The notes under the pieces were generated by a model that saw only the letters and a program-made list of their open reading frames with translations, was not told where the DNA came from and did not search any database. The position numbers and the translations under genes are program-made. Source: Nonomuraea turcica (lineage in GTDB: Bacteria; Actinomycetota; Actinomycetes; Streptosporangiales; Streptosporangiaceae). From it: DNA of 64,000 bases. Shown here piece after piece: positions 45,555-54,670 of the stretch (position 1 is the stretch's first letter; each line of letters starts with the position of its first letter). Location: the NCBI RefSeq assembly GCF_030718205.1, contig NZ_JAUZQF010000006.1, positions 1-64,000 on the forward strand, read 5' to 3'.

Positions 45555-46337
45555 CTATGTGGTGTTCCTGTTGTAGATCAGGCGCAGGCCGATGAGGGTC
45601 AGCCACGGCTCGTGCACGTCGATCGAGCGCGACTCGCCGACCACGAGCGCGGCGTGCCCGCCGGTGGCCACCACCGTCACTTCGTCGGGGTCGTCGGCCA
45701 GCTCGGCCGTCATGCGCTCGACGATGCCGTCCACCTGTCCGGCGAAGCCGTAGATGATGCCGGCCTGCAGGGCCTCCACCGTGTTCTTGGCGATCACCGA
45801 GCGCGGCCTGACCAGCTCCACCTTGTGCAGTTGCGCCCCGGCGGCGGCCAGCGCGTCCACCGAGATCTCGATGCCGGGCGCGGTGACGGCGCCGACGTAT
45901 TCGCCCTTGGCCGACACCGCGTCGAACGAGGTCGCGGTGCCGAAGTCGACGATGACACACGGGCCGCCGTATTGATCGATGGCCGCCAGCGCGTTGACGA
46001 TGCGGTCGCTGCCGACCTCCTTGGGGTTGTCCATGCGCACGGGCACGCCGGTGCGGATGCCCGGCTCCACGATCACCGCGTTGACGTCGCCGTAGTAGCG
46101 ACGGCACATCTCGCGCATCTCGTTGAGCACGCTCGGGACCGTGGAGCAAATGGCAATGCCATCAATGTCGGTCCCCTTGAGCAGCGGCGACTGCGCCAGC
46201 AGCCCTTGGAGCACGACCGCGATCTCGTCGGCGGTGCGACGGGCGTCAGTGGCCAGCCGCCAATGCTCGATGACGTCCTCGCCCTCGAACAGCCCCAACA
46301 CCGTGTGCGTGTTGCCGACGTCGATCGTGAGCAGCAT
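45555..46337 (-). CDS. coaX: Type III pantothenate kinase
   Basis: A 260-residue ASKHA-fold kinase for the first step of coenzyme A synthesis. The phosphate-binding MLLTIDVGNTHTVLGLF and VDFGTATSFDAVS, together with GGPCV and the central DNPKEVGSDRIVNALAA, match CoaX. ATG 46337 is chosen; the stop of nadBC lies three bases upstream, so both are co-transcribed. With panC upstream this operon joins NAD and CoA synthesis. Confidence 0.95.
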   Translation of the reverse strand: MLLTIDVGNTHTVLGLFEGEDVIEHWRLATDARRTADEIAVVLQGLLAQSPLLKGTDIDGIAICSTVPSVLNEMREMCRRYYGDVNAVIVEPGIRTGVPVRMDNPKEVGSDRIVNALAAIDQYGGPCVIVDFGTATSFDAVSAKGEYVGAVTAPGIEISVDALAAAGAQLHKVELVRPRSVIAKNTVEALQAGIIYGFAGQVDGIVERMTAELADDPDEVTVVATGGHAALVVGESRSIDVHEPWLTLIGLRLIYNRNTT

Positions 46338-46340
46338 CAA

Positions 46341-48860
46341 TTACCCCCGCAGATCCAGTGCGATGTCCAGGGCCGGCGCCGAGTGCGTAAGCGCTCCCAC
46401 CGCCAAGTAGTCAACGCCAGTTTCGGCCACCTCGCGGGCCGATTCCAAGGTCAATCCCCCACTGGCTTCGACGGCAACCCTGTTTTTCGCCCGATTTTTC
46501 ACGACTTGTACGGCACGCGCGGTGTCCTCGATCGTGAAGTTGTCGAGGAGGATCTCCTCGGCTCCCTCGTCCAGCACGGCCTCCAGCTGATCCAGCCGGT
46601 CGATCTCCACTTCGATGGACAAATCCGGGTACCGCTCCCTGACCGCCCTGAACGCCTCGGCCACGCCGCCCGCCGCCACCACGTGGTTGTCCTTGATCAG
46701 AGCGGCGTCCGACAACGACATCCGGTGGTTGACGCCGCCGCCGCAGCGCACCGCGTACTTCTCCAGTGCCCGCAGCCCGGGCAGCGTCTTGCGGCTGTCG
46801 CGCACCCGCGCCCCCGTGCCGCTGATCGCCTCGACCCACCTGCCGGTCAGCGTGGCCACCCCGGACAGGTGGGTGAGCAGGTTGAGCGCGGTCCGCTCGG
46901 CCGTCAGCAGGGCCCGTGTCGGGCCCTCGACGGTCATCAGCACGTCGCCCGCCCGGACCCGCTCGCCGTCTTTGGCCCTCCGCTCGGTACGCCCCGCGCC
47001 CAGCCGTACGAACACCGCCTCCGCCACGGCCAGCCCGGCCACGACACCGTCCTTGCGTGCCACCACGTCAGCCGTCGAACGCTGCGCGGCCGGGATGGTG
47101 GCAAGGCTCGTCACGTCGCCCGCGTCCTGCAGGTCCTCCTCGAGCGCCCGGTCGATCAGCGCGTCCACCTCGGCCGCGTCGAGACCGGCGACGGCGAGCT
47201 CCTGCGTCAGGCGCGCGGGAATCCCGTGCGGCGTGTACGTCATGCGGGGGCCTTCCTCCGTCAGGGTCACGTCCAGGTGCCCCAGCCATTCGTCGTCGTC
47301 ACGGGTGTCGTGGTCCTCGCGCCAGTGTGAGCCACGCGTCTCCAGTCTGGCCGCCGCCGCGCCGGTGAGCACGGTGGCGACCGTCAGCAGGTTCGTGGCC
47401 TCCCATGACTCGGTGCAGGGCGGCACCTCGACGGGGGTCCAGCGGGACTCACGCAGCGCCCTGGCGGTGGCCAGCAGCGACTCGCGGCTGCGCAGCACGC
47501 TCGCCCCGGTGCTCATGTGGGCCTGGACCCTCGTTCTGATCCTGGGGTCGGCCAGCCCGGGCGCGGACTGGCTCGCGACCGGGTCGCCCGGCGCCGGGCG
47601 TGCCTGATGGATGTCCTCGGCGATGCGCTCGGCGAAGACCAGCCCTTCCAGCAGGGAGTTGGAGGCCAGCCGGTTGGCGCCGTGCACGCCGGTGCAGGCG
47701 ACCTCGCCGCACGCGTACAGGCCCGCGATCGAGGTACGCCCGCGCAGGTCCGTACGCACGCCGCCGCTGGCGTAGTGGGCGGCGGGGGCCACCGGGATGG
47801 GCTCGGTTGCCGGGTCGATGCCGTGCTCCCGGCAGACCGCGTAGATCGTCGGGAACCGGCTCTCCCACTTGTCCCGGCCGAAGTGACGGCCGTCGAGATA
47901 GACGTGATCGCGGCCGGTCGCGCGCATCGTCCGCATGATCGCCTTGGCCACGACGTCGCGCGGCGCCAGGTCGGCCAGTTCGTGCACGCCCTCCATGAAC
48001 CGGTTGCCGTCATGGTCGATGAGGACCGCGCCCTCGCCCCTGACCGCCTCGGAGATCAGCGGCTGCTGGCCCGTCGACCCCTCCCCGAGCCAGAGCACGG
48101 TGGGGTGGAACTGGACGAACTCGATGTCCCGCACCACGGCCCCGGCACGCAGCGCGAGCGCGACCCCGTCGCCGGTGGAGACCATGGGGTTGGTGGTGGC
48201 GGCGTACACCTGGCCCATGCCGCCGGTGGCCAGCACGACCGCCCTGGCCAGCACCGCGCCGACGCCGTCGCGCGCACCCTCGCCCATGACGTGCAGCGTC
48301 ACGCCCCTGGCCCGGCCCTCGGCGTCCTTGAGCAGGTCGAGCACCAGCGCGTGCTCGATCACCTCGATCGAGGCGGCCCGCACCGCCTCGATGAGCGCCC
48401 GCTGCACCTCGGCGCCCGTGGCGTCGCCGCCGGCGTGCACGATCCTGCGCCGCCGGTGCCCGCCTTCCCTGGTGAGCTGGAGCCTCCCGTCGGGGGTGCG
48501 GTCGAAATTGGCCCCGCGCGCCATCAGCCGGCGCAGCGCGGCGGGGCCCTCGGTCACCAGCGTCCGCACCGCCTTCACATCGCACAGGCCGACCCCGGCG
48601 AGCAGCGTGTCGTTCAGGTGCTCCTCAGGCGTGTCGCGCGGGTCGAGCACGGCCGCGATGCCGCCCTGGGCCCAGCGCGTGGAGCCCGCCGACAACACGT
48701 CCTTGGTGACGACCATGACCTTGGCGGCCGGTTCCAGCTCGGCATAGTGCAGGGCCACGGTCAGGCCCGCGATGCCGGAGCCCACGACGACCAGGTCGGC
48801 CTCGGCGGTCCAGCCGGGCGCGGGAGCGGTCAGCCGCAAGGGAATCGCCGGTGCGCTCAT
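46341..48860 (-). CDS. nadBC: Fused L-aspartate oxidase / quinolinate phosphoribosyltransferase
   Basis: A single 839-codon frame. Residues 1 to about 539 are NadB: FAD-binding VVVGSGIAGLTVALHYA, STRWAQGGIAAVLDP, and the catalytic HPTVLW and SEAVRGEGA regions. From about 545 it is NadC: LTAERTALNLLTHLSGVAT, DSRKTLPGLRALEKYAVRCG and VEIDRLDQLEAVLDEGAEEI. No stop separates them. An in-frame ATG at 47243, at the head of NadC, has GGAGGAAGG about ten bases upstream, so NadC could also be started alone. NadB and NadC act in sequence, apart from NadA, making this a sensible fusion. ATG 48860 has AGGAG eight bases ahead. Confidence 0.9.
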   Translation of the reverse strand: MSAPAIPLRLTAPAPGWTAEADLVVVGSGIAGLTVALHYAELEPAAKVMVVTKDVLSAGSTRWAQGGIAAVLDPRDTPEEHLNDTLLAGVGLCDVKAVRTLVTEGPAALRRLMARGANFDRTPDGRLQLTREGGHRRRRIVHAGGDATGAEVQRALIEAVRAASIEVIEHALVLDLLKDAEGRARGVTLHVMGEGARDGVGAVLARAVVLATGGMGQVYAATTNPMVSTGDGVALALRAGAVVRDIEFVQFHPTVLWLGEGSTGQQPLISEAVRGEGAVLIDHDGNRFMEGVHELADLAPRDVVAKAIMRTMRATGRDHVYLDGRHFGRDKWESRFPTIYAVCREHGIDPATEPIPVAPAAHYASGGVRTDLRGRTSIAGLYACGEVACTGVHGANRLASNSLLEGLVFAERIAEDIHQARPAPGDPVASQSAPGLADPRIRTRVQAHMSTGASVLRSRESLLATARALRESRWTPVEVPPCTESWEATNLLTVATVLTGAAAARLETRGSHWREDHDTRDDDEWLGHLDVTLTEEGPRMTYTPHGIPARLTQELAVAGLDAAEVDALIDRALEEDLQDAGDVTSLATIPAAQRSTADVVARKDGVVAGLAVAEAVFVRLGAGRTERRAKDGERVRAGDVLMTVEGPTRALLTAERTALNLLTHLSGVATLTGRWVEAISGTGARVRDSRKTLPGLRALEKYAVRCGGGVNHRMSLSDAALIKDNHVVAAGGVAEAFRAVRERYPDLSIEVEIDRLDQLEAVLDEGAEEILLDNFTIEDTARAVQVVKNRAKNRVAVEASGGLTLESAREVAETGVDYLAVGALTHSAPALDIALDLRG

Positions 48861-48951
48861 TCGGGGTCTCCTCACTGAGGCGATTTCGTCAATATGACGA
48901 TAACGCCCGGCGCGGCGTGCGCATGCCCCGGGGCGGTCACGGAAATCCGCC

Positions 48952-49788
48952 TCAGGTGGGATTCAAGGTCAGGGTGACGTTGTCGATCAGCCGCGTGCCA
49001 CCGACCCTCGCGGCCACCGCGAGCACCGCCTCACCCGTGTGCGACTCTTCTACCTCGGTGAACGTCGCCGGGTCCACCAGGACCAGGTAGTCCACGTCGA
49101 GCTCGGGGCCCGCCGCGTCGAGCACCTGCTGCGCGGCCGCCCGGATCCTGGAAGGGGCTGGCTCGGCGGCGCCCTCGCGCAGCGCCCGGGACAGCGCCAG
49201 CGCCACCTGCCGGTCCGCGGTGGACAGGTAGCGGTTGCGGCTGGACAGGGCCAGTCCGTCGGGCTCGCGTACGGTGGGCGCCCCGATGATCTCGACCGGC
49301 ACGTCGAGGTCCGCCACCATCCGCCGGATCAGCGCGAGCTGCTGGGCGTCCTTCTGCCCGAAGATCGCCACGTGCGGCTGGACCAGGTTGAACAGCTTGA
49401 GCACGACCGTCAGCACGCCGTCGAAGTGTCCCGGCCGCGAGGCGCCTTCGACGATCTCGCCCATCCGGCCGGAAAGAAGGCTCACCTGGCGATCGGGGTG
49501 GTACATGTCCTCGGCTGACGGATGGAACACCACGCCCACGCCCTCGGACCGGCACACCTCAAGGTCGGCGTCAAACGTACGGGGATATCGCGAAAAATCC
49601 TCGGTTGGCCCGAACTGCAGGGGATTGACGAAGATGCTGACCACGACCTGATCGGCCCGGGCCCGGGCGAGCCTGATCAGCGACCGGTGTCCCTCATGCA
49701 AGGCGCCCATGGTCGGCACCAGGGCCACCTCGCCGCCGGCGCGCACCTTGACCAGGTCGTCCCGGTTCCTGGCGACGATCAGATCCAT
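48952..49788 (-). CDS. panC: Pantothenate synthetase
   Basis: A 278-residue ligase joining pantoate and beta-alanine with ATP. Landmarks are LVPTMGALHEGHRSLIRLAR with the HxGH motif, VSIFVNPLQFGPTEDF, VAIFGQKDAQQLALIRRM and LALSSRNRYLS. ATG 49788 is chosen (GGAGGG ahead). Its upstream neighbour, a DUF2520 protein, may supply pantoate. panD is not in the window. The nadBC gene follows after 91 bases. Confidence 0.96.
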   Translation of the reverse strand: MDLIVARNRDDLVKVRAGGEVALVPTMGALHEGHRSLIRLARARADQVVVSIFVNPLQFGPTEDFSRYPRTFDADLEVCRSEGVGVVFHPSAEDMYHPDRQVSLLSGRMGEIVEGASRPGHFDGVLTVVLKLFNLVQPHVAIFGQKDAQQLALIRRMVADLDVPVEIIGAPTVREPDGLALSSRNRYLSTADRQVALALSRALREGAAEPAPSRIRAAAQQVLDAAGPELDVDYLVLVDPATFTEVEESHTGEAVLAVAARVGGTRLIDNVTLTLNPT

Positions 49789-49816
49789 AGAGCCCTCCCT
49801 GTTCACGGCCTCGCTG

Positions 49817-50707
49817 TCAGGTCCATATGTTGCCCCCGAGAGCGTCGAGCAGGCGCTCCGCCTCCTCCGGCTTGAGCAGGCCCGCGGCCAGCGCGCGGTC
49901 GGCCGTGAGCCTGGCCAGCGCGATGTAGGCGTCGGCCGCCTCCGGAGCCGCAAGGATCAGCGCGTCCACATGCTTGCGCACGGTGCCGGCGTCGCCGCGC
50001 ACGACCGGTCCCGTCAGGCCGGCGATGCCGAGCCGCAGCACGTTGTCGAGCGCGGCACCGAGCAGCGGGCCAAGCATGCGCCCCGGGTGCTCGACGCCGA
50101 TGCGTCCCAGGAGCTCCTGCGACTCCGCGACGAGCGTGACCATGTGGTTGGCCGCCCCGGCCAGCGCCGCGTGGTAGAGGGCACGGTCGGCGTCGGCGAT
50201 CCAGACCGGCTCGCCGCCCATCTCGATCACGAGGGCCTCGGCGATGGGGCGCAGCGTGTCGGGCGCGGTCACGCCGTAGGAGATGCCGGTGAGCTTGTTG
50301 AGGTCGTCGTCGCGGCCCGTGAACGTCATCACCGGGTGCAACGCGAGCGGCAACGCGCCGACCCTGGCCGCCGGATCGAGCACGGACAGCCCGTAGGCCC
50401 CGCTGGTGTGCACCAGCAGCTTGCCCTTCAGGTCGGCCCCTGTGGTGGCCAGACCGTTGACGAGGTCGGGCAGCGCGTCGTCGGGCACGGTGAGAAGGAT
50501 CAGCTGGGCCGCCGCCACGACCTCGTCGGGACGCGACAGCGTGACGCCGAGCCGCTCCGAGGCCCATCGCAGGGAGTTGTCCGAAACCCCGCTCGCGGCC
50601 ACGACCCGGTGTCCTGCCTGCGCCAACGCGGCGCCGAGAGCCGAGCCGACCTTGCCCGAGCCGAGCACGCCGACGGTCAGCCGTGCCGGGCGATCCCCTG
50701 CGTCCAT
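49817..50707 (-). CDS. Rossmann-fold/DUF2520 protein, possible pantoate-forming reductase
   Basis: A 296-residue NAD(P)-binding protein. The dinucleotide motif is LTVGVLGSGKVGSALGAALA; the C-terminal half is the helical DUF2520 domain (LYHAALAGAANHMVTLVAES). Relatives of 2-dehydropantoate 2-reductase look like this. Immediate location before panC strongly suggests a role in pantothenate synthesis, perhaps as the missing PanE. That is inference from position; the exact substrate is untested. ATG 50707 is chosen. Confidence 0.87.
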   Translation of the reverse strand: MDAGDRPARLTVGVLGSGKVGSALGAALAQAGHRVVAASGVSDNSLRWASERLGVTLSRPDEVVAAAQLILLTVPDDALPDLVNGLATTGADLKGKLLVHTSGAYGLSVLDPAARVGALPLALHPVMTFTGRDDDLNKLTGISYGVTAPDTLRPIAEALVIEMGGEPVWIADADRALYHAALAGAANHMVTLVAESQELLGRIGVEHPGRMLGPLLGAALDNVLRLGIAGLTGPVVRGDAGTVRKHVDALILAAPEAADAYIALARLTADRALAAGLLKPEEAERLLDALGGNIWT

Positions 50708-51023
50708 GACGTCACACCCCTGTCGAGCAAATGGCACTGCCGACCAGCGTAACGGCCTCTCAGCACTACAGATGTGACCGGTGCTTTGCCGCATGTTGAG
50801 TTAACGACAAAAGGGACAAGGGCAGACAAATAGTGCACCCCCTGTCGGAAGAGATGAGGAGAGGGGTTCATCGCATGGCCGCGGGCGCCGAGTCCTGGCA
50901 GGACCCGACGCCCGCATACGATTGCGCCCCTTGGAGGTGCGCCTGGCCGGGTTCATCCGCCGACTGACCGGCCAGGACCGGGAGCCCGGGCCGGACCGCG
51001 CCGACCCGGGCTCTCTTCGTTGA
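50708..51023. other. Intergenic region with two hairpins
   Basis: About 315 bases. Two stem-loops lie here: CCTGGCCGG/CCGGCCAGG (50942-50950 with 50968-50976) and GAGCCCGGG/CCCGGGCTC (50982-50990 with 51005-51013). The second starts just after the chaplin stop and is its likely terminator. The rest probably holds the promoter of the DUF2520-panC operon. Confidence 0.6.
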
Positions 51024-51245
51024 TCAGTGGCCTATCACCTTGGCGCCGCCCTTGCAGCCGGCGATGGCGTGGCCGAGAACGGCCACCGCGTTGCCGCAGA
51101 CGTTGATCGGGATGCTGATCGGAACATGCACTTGGTTGCCGGAAAGCACGCCGCCGCTGCCGCTTGTGATGTCGGCGTGCGCCGGCGGGGCGGCCAGCGA
51201 CAGCATGGCGGCGGCTCCGGCCACGACCAGGATCTTCTTCAGCAT
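51024..51245 (-). CDS. Short chaplin (hydrophobic cell-surface protein)
   Basis: A 73-residue secreted protein with a signal peptide (MLKKILVVAGAAAMLSLAAP, cleaved near AHADITSG) and one chaplin domain: LSGNQVHVPISIPINVCGNA, then VAVLGHAIAGCKGG with two Cys. Chaplins coat aerial hyphae and spores with amyloid-like rodlets, which indicates an aerial-mycelium-forming organism. The domain lacks a sortase signal, so this is a short chaplin. ATG 51245 has GAGGAG ahead. Confidence 0.92.
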   Translation of the reverse strand: MLKKILVVAGAAAMLSLAAPPAHADITSGSGGVLSGNQVHVPISIPINVCGNAVAVLGHAIAGCKGGAKVIGH

Positions 51246-51428
51246 GAGAGCTCCTCTCGGTTTCGCGGCACCGGGCCGCGGATGCTTGGTTCGATCGACT
51301 CCGCCAGTGGGGGGTTGGCGGAACGCGATCGCGTGATGACGCTGGGTAACAGTAGCGCAAGGTGACATCAATAAGTAGTCAAACAATTACTGTGCGTGTC
51401 AGACGGAACTCGTGAGATAGTCCAAGGC

Positions 51429-52391
51429 ATGTGGCTCACGTGGCGTGCCGCGACGGAGCGGGCGTTGTACGGCGAGGCGGGTTTCTACCTCCGAGAGCGC
51501 CCGTCGGGCCACTTCCGCACCTCGGTCAGCGCCTCTTCGGTGTTCGCTGACGCGGTGCTGGCGCTGCTGAGACAGCTCGACGCCGAGCTGGGTGAGCCCG
51601 AGACGCTCGACCTGGTCGACATCGGCGCGGGAGAGGGCGCGCTGGTGGCCCAAGTGCTGGCCGCCGCCGACCCCGCGCTGCGCGACCGGTTGCGGGTCAC
51701 GGCCGTCGACCTGTCCCCCAGGCCGCAGGCCCTTCCCGAGCGGATCGGCTGGCGCCGCGGCCTGCCGGAGCGCATCACGGGGCTGGCCATCGCCAATGAG
51801 TGGCTCGACAACGTCCCGGTGGACGTGGCCGAGCAGACGCCCGACGGCCCGCGACTCGTCCTGGTGAACATCCGTACGGGCGAGGAGCGCCTCGGCGGCC
51901 CGCTGCGGCCCGTCGACCGGGAGTGGATGGATCGGTGGTGGCCACTGTCCCGGGTGGGCTCACGGGCGGAGATCGGCCGCCCCCGTGACGAGGCCTGGGC
52001 CTCGGTCGTGACCCGTCTCACCAGGGGCCGGGCGATCGCCATCGACTATGCACACCCTGTGGATAACCGGCCGATGTGCGGCACGCTGACGGGATACCGC
52101 GACGGCGCCGTCGTCTCCCCGATTCCCGACGGGACCTGCGATATCACGGCCCATGTCGCGCTCGACGCGTGCGCCGCGGCGGGGCGGCGGGCCGGCGCGA
52201 TATCCACAACCTTGTCCACACAGCGTGACGCTCTGCGGGCCCTGGGGATCATCGGCGCCCGGCCGCCCATGGAGCTGGCCGGCACCGATCCGCGCGCCTA
52301 CCTGCGGGCCCTGGCCAGGGCGTCGGAGGAGGGGGAGCTCATCGACCCGTCGGGCCTCGGCGGCTTCGGCTGGCTCGACCAGCGACGGTGA
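51429..52391 (+). CDS. SAM-dependent methyltransferase, MidA family
   Basis: A 320-residue DUF185/MidA-type methyltransferase. Motifs are VDIGAGEGALVAQVLAA, LAIANEWLDNVPVDVAEQTP (the family's N/D-rich motif) and GRAIAIDYAHPVDNRPMC. Eukaryotic MidA (NDUFAF7) methylates an arginine in a complex I subunit, so a link to nuoD in the same region is tempting. ATG 51429 is chosen: GATAGT lies seven bases upstream, so it is probably leaderless; GTG 51396 is the longer option. Confidence 0.85.
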   Translation: MWLTWRAATERALYGEAGFYLRERPSGHFRTSVSASSVFADAVLALLRQLDAELGEPETLDLVDIGAGEGALVAQVLAAADPALRDRLRVTAVDLSPRPQALPERIGWRRGLPERITGLAIANEWLDNVPVDVAEQTPDGPRLVLVNIRTGEERLGGPLRPVDREWMDRWWPLSRVGSRAEIGRPRDEAWASVVTRLTRGRAIAIDYAHPVDNRPMCGTLTGYRDGAVVSPIPDGTCDITAHVALDACAAAGRRAGAISTTLSTQRDALRALGIIGARPPMELAGTDPRAYLRALARASEEGELIDPSGLGGFGWLDQRR

Positions 52392-52444
52392 ACAGGCCTC
52401 GGCTGACGGCGCCGGGACGGCGGACTCGGCTGGCTCCCCTCACG

Positions 52445-53634
52445 TCACTCGGCGGTCAGCTCCAGGGCGTGCAGGCCGCGGATGATGTAGCCGGGCTTCC
52501 AGACCGGCTCCTGGCGCAGCTCCAGCGTGGCCGCCCGGTCCAGCAGCGCGCCGAACGACTCGATGAGCTCGATGCGGGCCAGCGGCGCGCCCAGGCAGAA
52601 ATGGATGCCGGCCCCGAAGGAGATGTGCGGGTTGTCCACCCGCCCCACGTCCAGCCGGTCGGGATCCTCGAACACCGCAGGGTCCCGGTTGGCCGAGCCG
52701 AACAGCAGCGCGACCTCCGACCCGCGCGGAATCGTCACGCCGTGGACCTCGATGTCCTCCAGCACCCACCGCTCGAACATCTGCAGCGGCGTGTCCCAGC
52801 GCATCAGCTCCTCGACGGCCGTGGGCAGGAGGGAGCAGTCGGCACGCAGCCGCGCCAGCTCGCCGGGGTTCTTGAACAACGACCACCAGCCGTTGCCCGT
52901 GACGTTCACGGTGGCCTCGTGGCCGGCGTTGAGCAGCAGGACACAGGTGCCGACCAGCTCGTCCTCGGTCAGCTCATCGATCGCGGCCAGCGCGCTGATC
53001 AGGTCGTCGCCCGGACGCTGCCGCCGCTCGCGGGCCAGGGCCTTGAGGTAATCGGCGAACTCCGCGGCCGCGCGTACCGCGGTGTGCTGGGCTTCGAGCG
53101 TGGGGTTGAGCTCGTACATGCCGCAGATGTCGGCCGACCAGGGGCGCAGCAAGTGACGCTCCCCGTCGGGGATGCCGAGCATCTCCGCGATCACGGTCAC
53201 CGGGAGCGGCTCGGCGACCTCGGCGATCAGATCCCCGCCGCCCTTCTCCACGTACGTGTCCACCAGGCCCGCGGCGATCGCGCGCACGCGCGGGCGCAGG
53301 GACTCGACCATGCGCGGCGTGAACGCCTTGGAGACCAGCCGGCGCAGCCGCGTATGCACGGGCGGCTCGACGTCGAGCATGCCCGCCCTGATCACGCGCC
53401 AGAACGGCTCCTGGAAGTCCGGCTCGGGCGGCCTGCCGAACTCTTCCGGCGTGGCCACGTGAAGGAAGGACCGCCCTAGACGGCGGTCCCTGAGCAGAGT
53501 GTTCACATCGGCGTGGCGCGAGATCAACCACTGGTTCGTCGGCTCGAAGTAGCAGACGGGCGCCTCGCGCCGCAGCTCGTCGTAGACCCGGTACGGGTAG
53601 GCCACAAAATCCGGATTCCAGGGATCAAAGCGCA

Positions 53635-53635
<1 letters not shown>
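52445..53635 (-). CDS. Cytochrome P450
   Basis: A 396-residue heme monooxygenase. The oxygen-binding I-helix is LLNAGHEATVNVTGNG, the ExxR motif is EELMRW, and the heme loop is FGAGIHFCLGAPLAR with Cys347. No ferredoxin or reductase gene is adjacent, so partners must be elsewhere. GTG 53635 overlaps the terC stop by one base (TAGTG), so translation is coupled. The substrate is unknown. A decayed relative lies at 41537-42092. Confidence 0.94.
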
Positions 53636-54396
<761 letters not shown>

Positions 54397-54509
54397 CTGC
54401 TTACCTCCATGACCTGCGGCTTATGGTTCCCCGGTAGCAACGAGTCAAAGGCCGTCAAAGTTCGCCGGTTTGCGTTTTGCCGTGGGAACTGGGTTATAGT
54501 GCGGGCGTA

Positions 54510-54625
54510 GGTCATGAGTGCCAGCGACAAGCCCCGGCTAGCTGGCCGGCAACCCTCGCGTCCGCGGCGGGGTGCCCCGGGTGAAGACCTGGTCCGCCAC
54601 GCGGTGTGGCGGGCAAGCGCGGGCT
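54510..54625 (+). ncRNA. SAM-IV riboswitch
   Basis: The leader ahead of the class V aminotransferase reads GGTCATGAGTGCCAGCGACA, GCCCCGGCTAGCTGGCCGGC, AACCCTC and GGGGTGCCCCGGGTGAAGAC, the conserved order of the SAM-IV class found in actinomycetes. TATAGT (54495-54500) is a plausible -10, with its transcript starting at the riboswitch edge. High SAM would turn the downstream gene off. Downstream boundary approximate. Confidence 0.87.
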
Positions 54626-54670
54626 CCGTGGCTGCTCCAGGGGTCCGATGGTCCCTGAGGGAGATGTGCC

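Noticed and set aside
54397..54509. Manganese (yybP-ykoY) riboswitch before terC
   Set aside because: The leader is too short and I could not find the two conserved loops; a Mn riboswitch was not supported.
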